A stretch of DNA of 64,000 nt, from assembly GCA_015143295.1 (NCBI GenBank), contig CM026574.1, positions 12,898,938 through 12,962,937 on the forward strand, read 5' to 3'. Position 1 is the stretch's first letter. Each line of letters opens with the position of its first letter. The notes under the pieces were generated by a model. The model did not search any database. It was not told where the DNA came from and saw nothing but the letters and a program-made list of their open reading frames with translations. Source of the DNA: Tetracentron sinense (taxonomy: Eukaryota; Streptophyta; Magnoliopsida; Trochodendrales; Trochodendraceae). This document shows positions 11,411 to 20,529 of this stretch, piece by piece. The position numbers were made by a program, and so were the translations under genes.

Positions 11411-12250
11411 ATGCTTGTTAATGTGAGTGTGCTTGTTTATTTTGCTCTCTATCCAATTTCTGTTGCTACTACTACAAATGTTTCTGCCCAAGTCAGTAAC
11501 ATCCCAATGCTGAGTAGGACGAACTTTAAAGTTTGGAAAGAAACCGTAGAGATTGTCCTCGGTTGTATGGATTTGGATCTTGCACTTTGGTCCGATCAAC
11601 CCACTGCTACTCCGGAAAACCCCAATGAGGTTAAAATTGAAAAGTGGGATCGATCTAACCGAATGTGCTTGATGATCATGAAACGCTCAACTTCGGAAGC
11701 ATTTCAAGGCTCTATTACTGAGAGCAAGAGCGCCAAGAAATTCCTGAAAGAAATTCAGCAATATTTTGCCAAGAACGAAAAGTCAAAGGCGAGTAACCTT
11801 TTGGTTAAACTCGTCACGATGAAGTATAAGGGCAAAGGGAACATAAGGGAGTACATCATGGAGATGTCTCATCTCGCATCAAAACTCAAGTCGCTTAAGT
11901 TGGAGCTGTCTGAGGACTTACTCGTGCACTTGGTTTTGATTTCTCTTTCTGCACACTTTGGACAATTCAAAGTGAGTTATAATACTCAGAAGGACAAATG
12001 GTCACTCAATGAGCTTATATCTTACTGTGTGCAAGAAGAAGAGAGGCAGCAGTGAGATAAGACTGAGAGTGCTCACTTGGCCTCAACCACTTAGAACGAG
12101 AAAAGGAAAATAGCTAAGGTTGCTGCGGAATGATCTTCTTAGCAGAAGAAACAAAAGAAGCAGGATAAGGAGTTTACCTGCTACTTCTGCAAGAAGTCGG
12201 AGCACATAAAGGAGTGTTCTAAGTACGCCGCCTGGCGTGTAAAGAAGGGT
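11411..12250 (+). pseudogene. Ty1/copia gag, degraded
   Basis: An open frame over 11411-12055 encodes a copia Gag (UBN2-type capsid). It has the N-terminal NIPMLSRTNFKVWKE segment, then a helical core ending SLNELISYCVQEEERQQ. After a stop at 12056 the same frame resumes through a lysine-rich stretch with a second stop near 12132. It then reaches a zinc knuckle at 12179-12217 reading CYFCKKSEHIKEC. The spacing after His is three residues where the CX2CX4HX4C motif needs four, and the conserved Gly is Glu, so metal binding is doubtful. Confidence 0.8.
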
Positions 12251-13372
12251 ATGCTTCTAACTTTAGTTTGTTCTGAAGTTAATTTAGCTTCTGTACCTAA
12301 GAATACTTGGTGGATAGATTCTGGTGCTACTACTCACATAAGTATGTCCATGCAGGTTGCCTGTGGAGCCGACCGCCAAATGATGCTGAAAGATTCATCT
12401 ATGTGGGCGATGACAATAAAGTTGCGGTGGAGACTATAGGGACTTTTATATTACAATTGAAAACTGAGTTTTTATTTGGATTTGTTTGAGACATTTGTTG
12501 CACCGTCTTTTAGACATAATTTAATTTCTATTTCTAGTTTGGACAAATCAGGATTTTCTTGTTCATTTGGAAATAATAAAATTAGTTTCTATCAAAATTC
12601 AAATTTTATTGGTTTCGGTTCTTTAATTGATAATCTGTATATGCTTGATGTTGTTAGTTCCTATAACGAAATACTGCAAACAAGTTCACGTGGTACAAAA
12701 CGAAAATTAAGTGAGAATTTCGCCATCTTATGGCACAAGCGTTTAGGACATATCTCTAAGCAGAGAATTCAGAGGCTTGTGTTGGATGGAATTCTTGAAC
12801 CCCTAGATTTGACAGACTTTCAAGTCTGTATTGAGTGCATCAAGGGGAAACGAACAAACGTTAGAAAATTAGGTACCGAGGGAGTTACAGATGTCTTAGA
12901 ACTCATACATACTAATATCTATGGTCCATTCCTAACGGCTTCATGGAATGGACAACAGTACTTCATTAAGTTCATAGACGATTACTCTAGGTTCGGTTAC
13001 CTATACTTGATACATGAGAAGTCGCAATCCCTAGACGTTTTCAAATCTTTCAAATCTGAAGTTGAACTTCAACTTGGAAAAAAAAATAAGGCTGTCAAAT
13101 CGGACCGTGGTGGTGAGTACTACGGGAGGTATGACGGATCAGGAGAACAACGTCCAGGACCCTTCACAATTTTCCTCAATGAGTGTGGAATTGTTCCACA
13201 ATACACCATGCTGGGCAAACCCAACATGAACGGTGTTGCAGAGCGACGAAACCGAACTCTTAAGGATATGGTAAGGAGTATGATTAGTCATTCCTCCTTG
13301 CCAGAGTCACTTTGGGGAGAAGCTTTAAAGACCGCAGTGTACATCCTTAACAGTTACGAAGCATCAAGTTAA
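12251..13372 (+). pseudogene. Ty1/copia protease and integrase, frameshifted and truncated
   Basis: The protease active site WWIDSGATTHIS (12307-12345) is in the gag frame. The reading then shifts one frame for FIYVGDDNKVAVETIGTF (about 12390-12460) and shifts back at about 12476. The long open part (12476-13372) holds the zinc-binding H...H...C...C region (WHKRLGH, CIECIKGKR) and the catalytic core with D at FIDDYSR, D at KSDRGGEYYG and E in GVAERRNRTL. It ends at AVYILNSYEASS, before the integrase tail. Reverse transcriptase, RNase H and the 3' LTR are missing. Confidence 0.85.
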
Positions 13373-14389
13373 GCTATTTTTCGCTCCCAGAGCTAGCTGA
13401 AGAAGACTTCACCTATTCGGGGATCTCCGGATCTATGCTTATTTTTAACTCTCCAAAGCATAGAAATAGCTAGTAACCGTTTGACAGAATATTGGACAAA
13501 TTAAGTAAAAATGTGATATGTTAAAGTGTACTCGATAGGTTCCGGGATACGGAATTGGAATGGGATAGTGGTGTAGCTATACGAGTGTGTACAAAGTATA
13601 TAAAAGATAGGGATGTGGTGTGATACTGTGGTGTGTGGCGGTGCACCATCACCCTTTGATTCGGTACAAACGAAATATACCAATATTGATAGACCTCAAC
13701 TCCCTTAGTTTGGCTAGGGTGTAAGGTGGGCAAAAATATATATGCTCAATAAAATAATAAAATGATTCGGTTCATAAGTCGATTTGTTTTGTGACTCGGG
13801 TGTAGGACGGATAAACCACAATATCAATAACTTCACCTATTTGGGTGATTTTTTTTTTTGGGTGAAAATATAATCATGTAAATAACACACACACTCTAAA
13901 CTCACACATGTACTGTATGGAATGTATTGAATGATTATTCTTAAATTAAAACAATACCTTTGGGGCCTAAAAGTAACTAAGTCAAATGATTCGGTTCGTA
14001 ACTTGATTTGTTTTCGTGGGTTTACCCTTATGCCACCCTCAAGGACGGAGCAAGGAATTTTTCCTTGGGGGGCAGAACTACATATATCAAGAAAAGTAAT
14101 AGGAATGGGGTATGAGGCCTTGGGGTTCGGGGGTGTAGTCCCCAAGAATTTTTTTTTTTTTTGAGTAAGGGATTGGTCATAAAATTCACTAATGTTGCAT
14201 TCCATAAAGGGGCTCAGTAACAAGAAAAAGTGAAAAACATAGGCCCGTCTTCATTGGTTCCTACCTACTTTTTTAATACATACTAACTGTCACTTAGGGT
14301 TTACCCATTTAACCTTGGTTTTTAGAAAAAAAAAAAAAATTTTAAGTTGGTTAAGCTTAACCATGGTTAAAGGAGATGAAATGGGAAGG

Positions 14390-14391
<2 letters not shown>
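13373..14391. other. Unassigned non-coding sequence
   Basis: No open frame of note. From about 14036 a segment reads GGACGGAGCAAGGAAT and CCTTGGGGGGCAG. It resembles, in inverted orientation, 17410-17536 (GGGGGGCAC and TTGGCTCTGCCC). These may be the two ends of a small element of the GGCGGAGCC type into which the pararetrovirus later inserted; a related end occurs near 28803. Confidence 0.3.

Positions 14392-14439
<48 letters not shown>
14392..14439. repeat. (TA)n microsatellite, left flank of the pararetrovirus
   Basis: About 24 TA dinucleotides lie directly beside the first base of viral-like sequence. A second TA tract (17387-17407) lies at the other end of the insertion. Confidence 0.95.
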
Positions 14440-14443
<4 letters not shown>

Positions 14444-14888
14444 TGAAAATTGAAATACATAAACAGTATGACTAAACGTGAACTATCAGTTCTACTACTG
14501 AGATGGTTCATCCAACGCTCTAAATATCCAGTGTGGATACCCGAGGCTTACACCGATCTACTCAGTTGAACTGAAGTGCAGTGAACATAAAACTATTACA
14601 ATAAATAAAAACTTACAACTGGAGAGAACTCAGAAGGAACTCAGGACTGAAGAGGACTGAGGACTGAGACTGTGGACTAAGGAGAAGAGAAGAGAGAATT
14701 ACAAAGGGAGTAATTTTGTCGATGCTTACAATGGACAAGGCACATGCCTTAAATAAAAATAAAATTCAAACTAACTGTTACATCTTGGACGAATCTTCAA
14801 AAGAGGTCTTCAACTTTCTTTAAAGTTAATCTTGAATGACTGGAGAATCTTGAATTTTTGAACTTTGGAGCTTGACTACTGCTTTGAA
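14440..14888 (-). repeat. Pararetroviral intergenic-type repeat, copy 1
   Basis: The segment is nearly identical to 16458-16890, including ACAGTATGACTAAACGTGAA, CCAGTGTGGATACCCGAGGC and CTGGAGAGAACTCAGAAGGA. Copy 1 has a short insert (CTTACAATGGACAAGGCACA) near 14726-14750 that is absent from copy 2. It follows the minus-strand ORF, as expected for the intergenic region that carries polyadenylation and promoter signals. Confidence 0.7.
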
Positions 14889-15802
14889 AATTCTTGGAAC
14901 TTGGAAGTAGATGGAACAGAAAATCTTTGAGAAGAAAGATGAAATCCTTCTGCAACAGGTTGGGGGAAAATATCTGGAATAGGACCAAACATGTTCCACC
15001 AATCAAGAAACCAATTTGGAACATCTGGACTGAAACCTGGTTTAAAATAAAATGTCCAAGAATGCTGAAATTTCTTGTTCTTAAAATAAAAACAATTAAA
15101 CCAAGCACGTTGATAATCCCAATAGTTAAAAGAAGATGGAAAATCATTATGTTGTGGGATAATAGAAAACCTTTTTGCAATAGATGGATTAGGTCCCCAA
15201 GCAGAGAGTGTAAGAACATTGATGATTTGACAAGTAGAATAAGAAATTAGACTAGAATCTTGTTGGTCTGGATAATGTTTGAATTTGCAAGAACCTGTAT
15301 CAAATAAAATATATTCATAAAATTTTTGAGTTTTATTGTGACTGGACTCAATGTAATGCCAATTTGGAGGAAAACATGTTTTAACAACCTGGACTGGAGA
15401 AGTATTGTAAAACTCTTGTTCAATAAAAAATAAAGGGAAGATATGAGGTTTTTGAATATATTGTGATGGACCGGAAACTGGAGTTTTGGTTTCTGGGATA
15501 ACTTGCATAAATTTTTGTTTTTGAAAATTAGAAGAGACTATAGGTTGATTGCTAGAAGATGAGGCAATGTTGGCATAGGTTTTAGCTGGAATAGTGGGGA
15601 ATTCAGACTCACTAAGCTGGAGAATTTGAAATGGATTAGAAGAAAGTTTAATAATAATATCTGAAGAAGGAATATTAGAAGTAGATTGACAATAAGAGTC
15701 TGCATTTGTATGTTGAATGGATAAAGTTAGAGTAGAAGGAATAGCAGAGGATTCTGAAGGGTTAGGAATAGCCTTCTTTTTTGGATCTTTCTTTGGAGCC
15801 AT
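14876..15802 (-). CDS. Pararetroviral downstream ORF, function unknown
   Basis: An open frame of about 309 codons begins at the ATG at 15802, inside the end of the RNase H frame. The N-terminus is lysine-rich (MAPKKDPKKKA), followed by a Ser/Pro/Thr-rich linker. The C-terminal half is compact and aromatic (WDYQRAWFNCFYF, PNWFLDWWNMFGPIPDIFP). A second ORF of unknown function after the polyprotein is characteristic of florendoviruses, and the overlap with the polyprotein end fits. The frame is uninterrupted, unlike its neighbours. The extra codons upstream to 15931 are a shifted reading of the RNase H and should not be included. Confidence 0.6.
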   Translation of the reverse strand: MAPKKDPKKKAIPNPSESSAIPSTLTLSIQHTNADSYCQSTSNIPSSDIIIKLSSNPFQILQLSESEFPTIPAKTYANIASSSSNQPIVSSNFQKQKFMQVIPETKTPVSGPSQYIQKPHIFPLFFIEQEFYNTSPVQVVKTCFPPNWHYIESSHNKTQKFYEYILFDTGSCKFKHYPDQQDSSLISYSTCQIINVLTLSAWGPNPSIAKRFSIIPQHNDFPSSFNYWDYQRAWFNCFYFKNKKFQHSWTFYFKPGFSPDVPNWFLDWWNMFGPIPDIFPQPVAEGFHLSSQRFSVPSTSKFQEFSKQ

Positions 15803-16304
15803 AGTTTCCCTGTAGGAATTCACGAGTAAAAAAATCTGGAATAGTGTTAGCCTCTCCTTTAATATATTCGATCTTGAAATCAAAACTAGATAAAATAGCT
15901 TGCCATCTAGCAAAAATTTGTTTAGAAGCAATATTTTTTACATCTTTTTGTAAAACACTTTTGGCAGCTTGACAATCAACCCTTACTAAAAATTCCTAAT
16001 TAAGTAGATCACTTTGAAACTTTGAAATGCATAAAACAATCGATAAAATCTCTTTTTTAATAGTAGAATAATTTTGTTGTGCATGATTCCAAGTACCAGA
16101 TGTATATCTAACTAATTGTTCTAATCCTAAAATTTTTTGTTTTAGGACACCACCAAAACCTAAGTCAGAAGCATCAGTTTCAACTATCTTAAAAGCATTG
16201 GGATCTGCTAAGACTAAACATGGAAGATCTTTTACTCTGGATTTAATTAATTGTACTATCTTAGTATGTTTTGGAGACCAAGCAAGAGGAGATAAGACAA
16301 CCAA
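15790..16304 (-). pseudogene. Pararetroviral RNase H (polyprotein C-terminus), partial
   Basis: The minus strand encodes an RNase H with the first catalytic Asp in IVETDASDLGFGG, then TSGTWNHAQQNYSTIKKE with the conserved Glu. After one in-frame TAG near 15997 come VDCQAAKSVLQ and the end of the domain down to DFFTREFLQG. The upstream reverse transcriptase is absent: the frame starts abruptly near 16304 beside unrelated sequence. This domain normally degrades the RNA strand during viral reverse transcription. Confidence 0.75.
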
Positions 16305-16309
16305 TGAAC

Positions 16310-16457
16310 AAAGAAGATAGGTTACCGCCTAATGAATCTAAACTAAATCAATATGAAAGATACACTAACATAGCAGCATGAGTGAAAGACCTACATCCTA
16401 GAGTACATTTAAACTATCAAGTGTTTAGTTGCTCTTGATAAAACAAAACATTCAACG
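16310..16457 (+). other. Short fragment, possibly viral, on the plus strand
   Basis: Between the RNase H start and the second repeat lies about 150 bp that reads with a single stop on the plus strand (LPPNESKLNQYERYTNIAA, stop, VKDLHPRVHLNYQV). The composition looks coding, and it may be another piece of the viral polyprotein in opposite orientation. I cannot name the domain. Confidence 0.3.
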
Positions 16458-16890
16458 ATATATTTATTGAAAACTGAAATACATAAACAGTATGACTAAA
16501 CGTGAACTATCAGTTCTACTACTGAGATGGTTGATCCAATGCTCTAAATATCCAGTGTGGATACCCGAGGCTTACACCGATCTACTCAATTGAACTAAAG
16601 TGCAGTGAAATAAAACTATTACAATAAATAAAAACTTACAACTGGAGAGAACTCAGAAGGAACTTAGGACTGAAGAGGACTGAGACTGAGGACTGAGGAG
16701 AAGAGAAGAGAGAAGAGAGAATTACAAAGGGAGTAATTTTGTCGATGCCTTAAATAAAAATAAAATTCAAACTAACTATTACATCTTGGACGAATCTTCA
16801 AAAGAGGTCTTCAACTTTCTTTAAAGTAAATCTTGAATGACTGGAGAATCTTGAATTTTTGAACTTTGGAGCTTGACTACTGCTTTGAAA
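16458..16890 (-). repeat. Pararetroviral intergenic-type repeat, copy 2
   Basis: Direct-orientation duplicate of 14440-14888. Homology stops at GCTTTGAAAATTCTT (about 16895), exactly where copy 1 continues into the downstream ORF and copy 2 continues into the plus-strand viral frame. That point is therefore a recombination junction. Confidence 0.7.
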
Positions 16891-17390
16891 ATTCTTCATC
16901 TGAAATGCTTTGGATACTTAAATAATAAAGCTGCTATCTTGATATCTGGAGTATACTGGATGTTGGTGAACCTTGGTCCTGTGTTCCCCACATTAGGAAT
17001 AAGATTTTTTGTTAAATGGTGGGATAAATGGGATACTTCTCCATCATCCTCTCAGGTAGTATTGCAATGTTTTAGTCGAAAATATTCTCCAAGACCAATT
17101 TTAGATAACAGATCGAAATTAGCACTCCAGAAAAGCCACAGTCAAACTTCTCTTGCTTCTGCACAATCAAAGAAAGAACTTCGTCAAAAGCTTCAAGAAC
17201 AATTAGCTAGTCTTTCTGACAGTGACAGTGATAGTGGTTCTGTTAATTATGCTCAAGATAATGAAGATGATTGTTATGGGATTAATTTATCTCAAGTTCA
17301 AGATATTTGATTGTTACAGTCTCCTACTGTACACCTTTTGACTCAGAGTTACTTTTCAAGATTTGGCTCTACAGTACCAGAAAAATTATA
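16891..17390 (+). pseudogene. Pararetroviral polyprotein fragment, plus strand
   Basis: An open frame continues to TGA at 17308, and coding-like sequence continues past the stop to 17390. It contains an aromatic segment (LGIRFFVKWWDKWD), a coiled Lys/Gln stretch (KKELRQKLQEQLASLS) and an acidic Ser/Asp run. Aromatic plus acidic segments like these occur in the movement/capsid part of caulimovirid polyproteins, but I cannot assign the domain. Its orientation is opposite to the RNase H fragment, and it stops at the right-hand TA tract. Confidence 0.45.
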
Positions 17391-17407
17391 TATATATATA
17401 TATATAA
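17387..17407. repeat. (TA)n tract, right flank of the pararetrovirus
   Basis: About ten TA units follow immediately after the last viral-like codons, mirroring the long TA tract at 14392-14439. Confidence 0.9.
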
Positions 17408-17929
17408 ATTACAATATTTTTTGGGGGGCACTATATACAAAATTTATGTATTATTTAGTTTTTTTTAAATTTATACCTACCTCATATTAAAATTTCAAAA
17501 AATCCCTCGCCCTCTTGGCTCTGCCCATGGCCACCATAGCGGTTACCTTATGTTTGATGTGTGTGCTTAGATTATCTCTCTAACCACAAAAAAATAATAA
17601 TAACATAAATTATATTTAAGTGCCTAAAATATTGATATGTTTCTTTTCTTTTCTTTATTTTTTAGGCCAACTCTGAACATGAGCCAATTTTCATCCCGTC
17701 CATACACATGTTTGTGAAGATTTCAGAGAGTATTGTTAGATGGATATTGAAGTCATGTTCCAAAACTTTCAACACCCATAACAAGTTGAGCAGTTGGCTT
17801 TATTATAGGATTTCGGCCTCACTGTTGTAAGGTTCTTATGCTACTACTATTACTTAGAGATGGGGAGAGAGTCTCCTAGATGATAAAGGGAACATATTGG
17901 GGAGACAACCAAAAGGGAAAATGAATAAA

Positions 17930-18300
17930 TCGAATGTAATTGGACAAAAATCTGTCATGCCTTGGTATTAATCGATTCTTGAGTTGCTTTGAAATTAAAC
18001 TTTGAATGTAATTGGGCAAAAAAATATCTGTCATGCTTTGGTACTAATCAATACTTGGGTTATTTGAAAAGAAACCATAATTTGTCACTTAAAAATCGGA
18101 TATGTATTGATGCATGCTTAAGTTGTTTGAAAAGAAATCATGGACATACTTGTGTAAAAATCTGTCATGTATAGTTATTGATCTATACTTGAGTTATTTG
18201 GAAAGGCCAACCATATGAATACACTTATGTAAAAATCTGTCCTGTTTTGTTATTGATCATTACTTGAGTCATTTTGAATATAAACCAATAACATAGTTAG
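17930..18300. repeat. Diverged tandem repeat, unit about 65-75 bp
   Basis: Four to five degenerate units share AAAAATCTGTCATG, GGTATTAATCGAT-like and CTTGAGTTNTTTGAAA blocks; CTGTCATG or a variant recurs near 17952, 18030, 18163 and 18237. It is non-coding. The preceding 17540-17930 shows nothing recognisable. Confidence 0.55.
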
Positions 18301-18335
18301 GTAAAAACCTACCAAAGTATGTTAGAAGATTTGGG

Positions 18336-18830
18336 AATTCGGCCTACTCGGTACCCAAATCGGGCAAACGACCTCTGATTCCCTCAAAACCAATTCCAAC
18401 ACTTAGGTTATATTGAAATACACGCGTTAGAAGAAACCGCATCAAAAACTGAGCCCCGCTTAGGATTTGGTGGAAGGTTGTAGATTTAGGCCAAAGTATA
18501 CTTAAAAAGTTAGAATTCGGCCTTCTCGGTGCCCAACTTGAGCAAACGATCTCGGATTCCCTCGAAACCAATTCCAATACTTAAGTTCTATTGAAATACA
18601 CGCGTTAGAAGAAACCACATAAAAAAACCGAATCCCGATTAGGATTTTGTGGAAGATTGTAGATTTAGGCCAAAGTATACTTAAAAAGTTGGAATTTGGT
18701 CTTCTCGGTGCCCAAATCTGGCAAACAACCTTGGATTCCCTCGAAACCAATTCTCACACTTAGGTTATCTCGAAATACACGTGTTAGAAGAAACCGCACA
18801 TCAAAATCCAAACCAGGGTTTGGTTTTTGA
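18336..18830 (-). repeat. 178-bp repeats, reverse orientation, about 2.8 units
   Basis: Units begin at 18336, 18514 and 18694 (spacing 178 and 180 bp) with AATTCGGCCT-like sequence, CCCAAATCGGGCAAACGACC and ACACGCGTTAGAAGAAACC. They are the reverse complement of the repeats in the CACTA interior at 4495-4850. At about 18783-18850 the sequence folds back on itself (GTGTTAGAAGAAAC ... GTTTCTTCTAACGCGTGTAT), marking the turn-around into the captured gene segment. Confidence 0.75.
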
Positions 18831-18929
18831 TGTTGTTTCTTCTAACGCGTGTATTTCAATACGTGAATTTGAACAACATGAACCTTTTGATTCCTTTCTC
18901 TTCTTATCCCTATCACCATTACCGTTCTC

Positions 18930-19454
18930 GACAAATTTCTTTCTGGGATGGAGGCCATCCAGTCCATTCAGAGATAGAAGCCTTGGAATTTGTGTTTCCT
19001 TCTTCCCCATAGAAGAATGAAAATTTCAGATCTTTCTTGTTTGTTATCCATAGAATCAATACCCATTTCCGAAAACATTCGCACAATTCATTAATGAGTT
19101 TCATCAAAGAAAAACTGAGCTCAATTATTTTGTATGTTTTAAGACATTTATCATCCACTAATTTTATAACTACATTTAGAGTAGGTATGTGGAATTCCCC
19201 TTGTTTGATAGCAGAATTACCGCTCAGAGAAATCTTCACCTCCTAAAGGTGAGGAAGCAATCTCAAAATCAGCAGATGCCTCCGAGATGTGTACAATCTC
19301 ACAATTTGCTCCATCCTGCATGCTGAATCTGAAACACTATCATCTTTATCTTCCGCATCCACATTTTGGGATGTCATGGATTTCATGCCATCTGCTTCCC
19401 CCATAGAATCATTTCTAATTGAAGAACCCTCTTTACATGATGAATATTGAAGAG
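18930..19454 (-). pseudogene. Captured fragment of a SUVR-type histone methyltransferase gene
   Basis: On the minus strand an intron-like tract ends TTTTGTTTAG at about 19455. The exon-like frame then reads QYSSCKEGSSIRNDSM, DAEDKDDSVSD, CEIVHISEASADFEIASSPLG, and after a 2-bp deletion near 19246 continues as KISLSGNSA, FHIPTLNVVIKLVDDKCLK, FSLMKLINELCECF. This order (acidic Ser-rich linker, then the SSPLGEVK block and the helical segment ending near CECF) resembles the region before the pre-SET and SET domains of plant SUVR1/2/4 proteins. No SET domain is present, and it cannot make an enzyme. Confidence 0.55.
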
Positions 19455-19555
19455 CTAAACAAAACATAGATGGCCAGTTAGAAATGCATCAATTATAGTT
19501 TAACATCCAACTTAAATTTAATGCAAATCAAAGAGGAGTGATATATATAATCTTA
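19455..19555 (-). other. Putative retained intron of the captured gene
   Basis: AT-rich sequence directly upstream (minus strand) of the exon-like frame ends in a good acceptor, TTTTGTTTAG. Its retention suggests capture from genomic DNA and not from cDNA. Confidence 0.4.
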
Positions 19556-19940
19556 AAGATTGTTTCCTCACCCTTGGGAGAGGTGAAGATTTGTATGAGC
19601 TGTAATTCTGTTCTCATACAACAAGACTTCCACATACCTATTCTGAATGCAGTTCTAAAATTAGTGGAGGATAAATGTCTTAAATCATACATAATTATTG
19701 AGCCCAGTTTTTCTTTGATGAAACTTATGAAAGAATTGTGCGATTGTTTTTTGGAAATGATTCTACAGATAACAAATAAGAAAGATCTGAAAATTTTCAA
19801 TCTTCTACGGGGAAGAAAGAACCTCAAATTCTAAAGAATTGTGTGAATGTCGGGAACGGTAATGGCGAAAGGGATAAGAAGAGAAAGGAATCAAAATAAT
19901 CATGTTGTTCAAATTCACATATTGAAATACATGCATTAGA
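19556..19940 (+). pseudogene. Inverted second copy of the SUVR-like fragment
   Basis: The plus strand reads SSPLGEVKICMSCNSV, FHIPILNAVLKLVEDKCLK and FSLMKLMKELCDCF, then on to about 19850. It is the inverted partner of 18850-19265 in the left arm, with intact frame at the site where the left arm has a 2-bp deletion. The arms extend through non-coding sequence to the GAATTTGAACAACATGA motif (18865 and its complement near 19915). Together they form an inverted repeat of about 400-bp arms around a spacer of about 290 bp that could yield hairpin RNA if transcribed. Confidence 0.6.
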
Positions 19941-20340
19941 AGAAACAACATCGAAATCTGAGCCCCGGTTTGGATTTGGTGCGCATTTGTAGGTTTTAAG
20001 CTGAGTATAGTTGAAAAGTGTGGATTTTGGGCTTCACGGTGCCCAAATAGGGCAAACGACCTCGGATTGCATCAAAACCAATTCCAACACTTAGGATATA
20101 TTGAAATACATGCATTAAAAGAAACAAAATCGAAATCCATGCCCCGATTAGGATTTAGTGTGCGTTTGTAGGTTTAGGCCTAACTATATTTGAAAACTAT
20201 GGATTTTGTGCCTCCCGGCGCCCAAATCAGACAAATGACTTCGGATTGTATCGAAACCAATTCTCACACTTAGGTTGGGTCAAAATATTCGTGTTAGAAG
20301 ACACGACATCGAAATCTGAGCCCCGGTTGGAAATAGAAAG
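19940..20340 (-). repeat. 178-bp repeats, right of the captured gene block
   Basis: About 2.2 further units, with CCCAAATAGGGCAAACGACC near 20040 and CATTAGAAGAAAC-type blocks, in the same orientation as the units at 18336-18830. The whole 18.3-20.3 kb block is therefore repeats, captured gene with inverted duplicate, then repeats. No CACTA terminus is visible on either side, so the element ends are lost. Confidence 0.65.
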
Positions 20341-20529
20341 TTTTAACAAAAGATACAATGGGAAAAAAAATCTAATAGGAGTATTATGGGAAATGAAACT
20401 TGTACAAAGGGTATGAAGGGAAGAAATGAAAACTTGTAACAAAGAGGATTATGAGAAAAAAAATTTTGGTTGAATCATTTTGTTCCATTTGACTTGCTCT
20501 CTTTTATTATATATATATATATATATATA
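20341..20529. other. Unassigned spacer with a (TA)n tract
   Basis: No gene or element end is recognised in 20341-20505. Positions 20507-20528 are a TA microsatellite that serves as the insertion target of the adjoining Helitron. Confidence 0.4.

Larger units (their letters stand above)
14440..17386. mobile_element. Endogenous pararetrovirus (Caulimoviridae, florendovirus-like), rearranged
   Basis: The block contains a viral RNase H end plus the downstream ORF on the minus strand, a 430-450 bp sequence present twice in direct orientation (14440-14888 and 16458-16890), and a plus-strand viral-like frame (16891-17390). The order and mixed orientation show joined genome pieces and not a linear viral genome. 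Both ends abut (TA)n tracts. The repeated segment is probably the viral intergenic region. Stops, a missing reverse transcriptase core and the orientation switch indicate an old inactive integrant. Confidence 0.65.
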
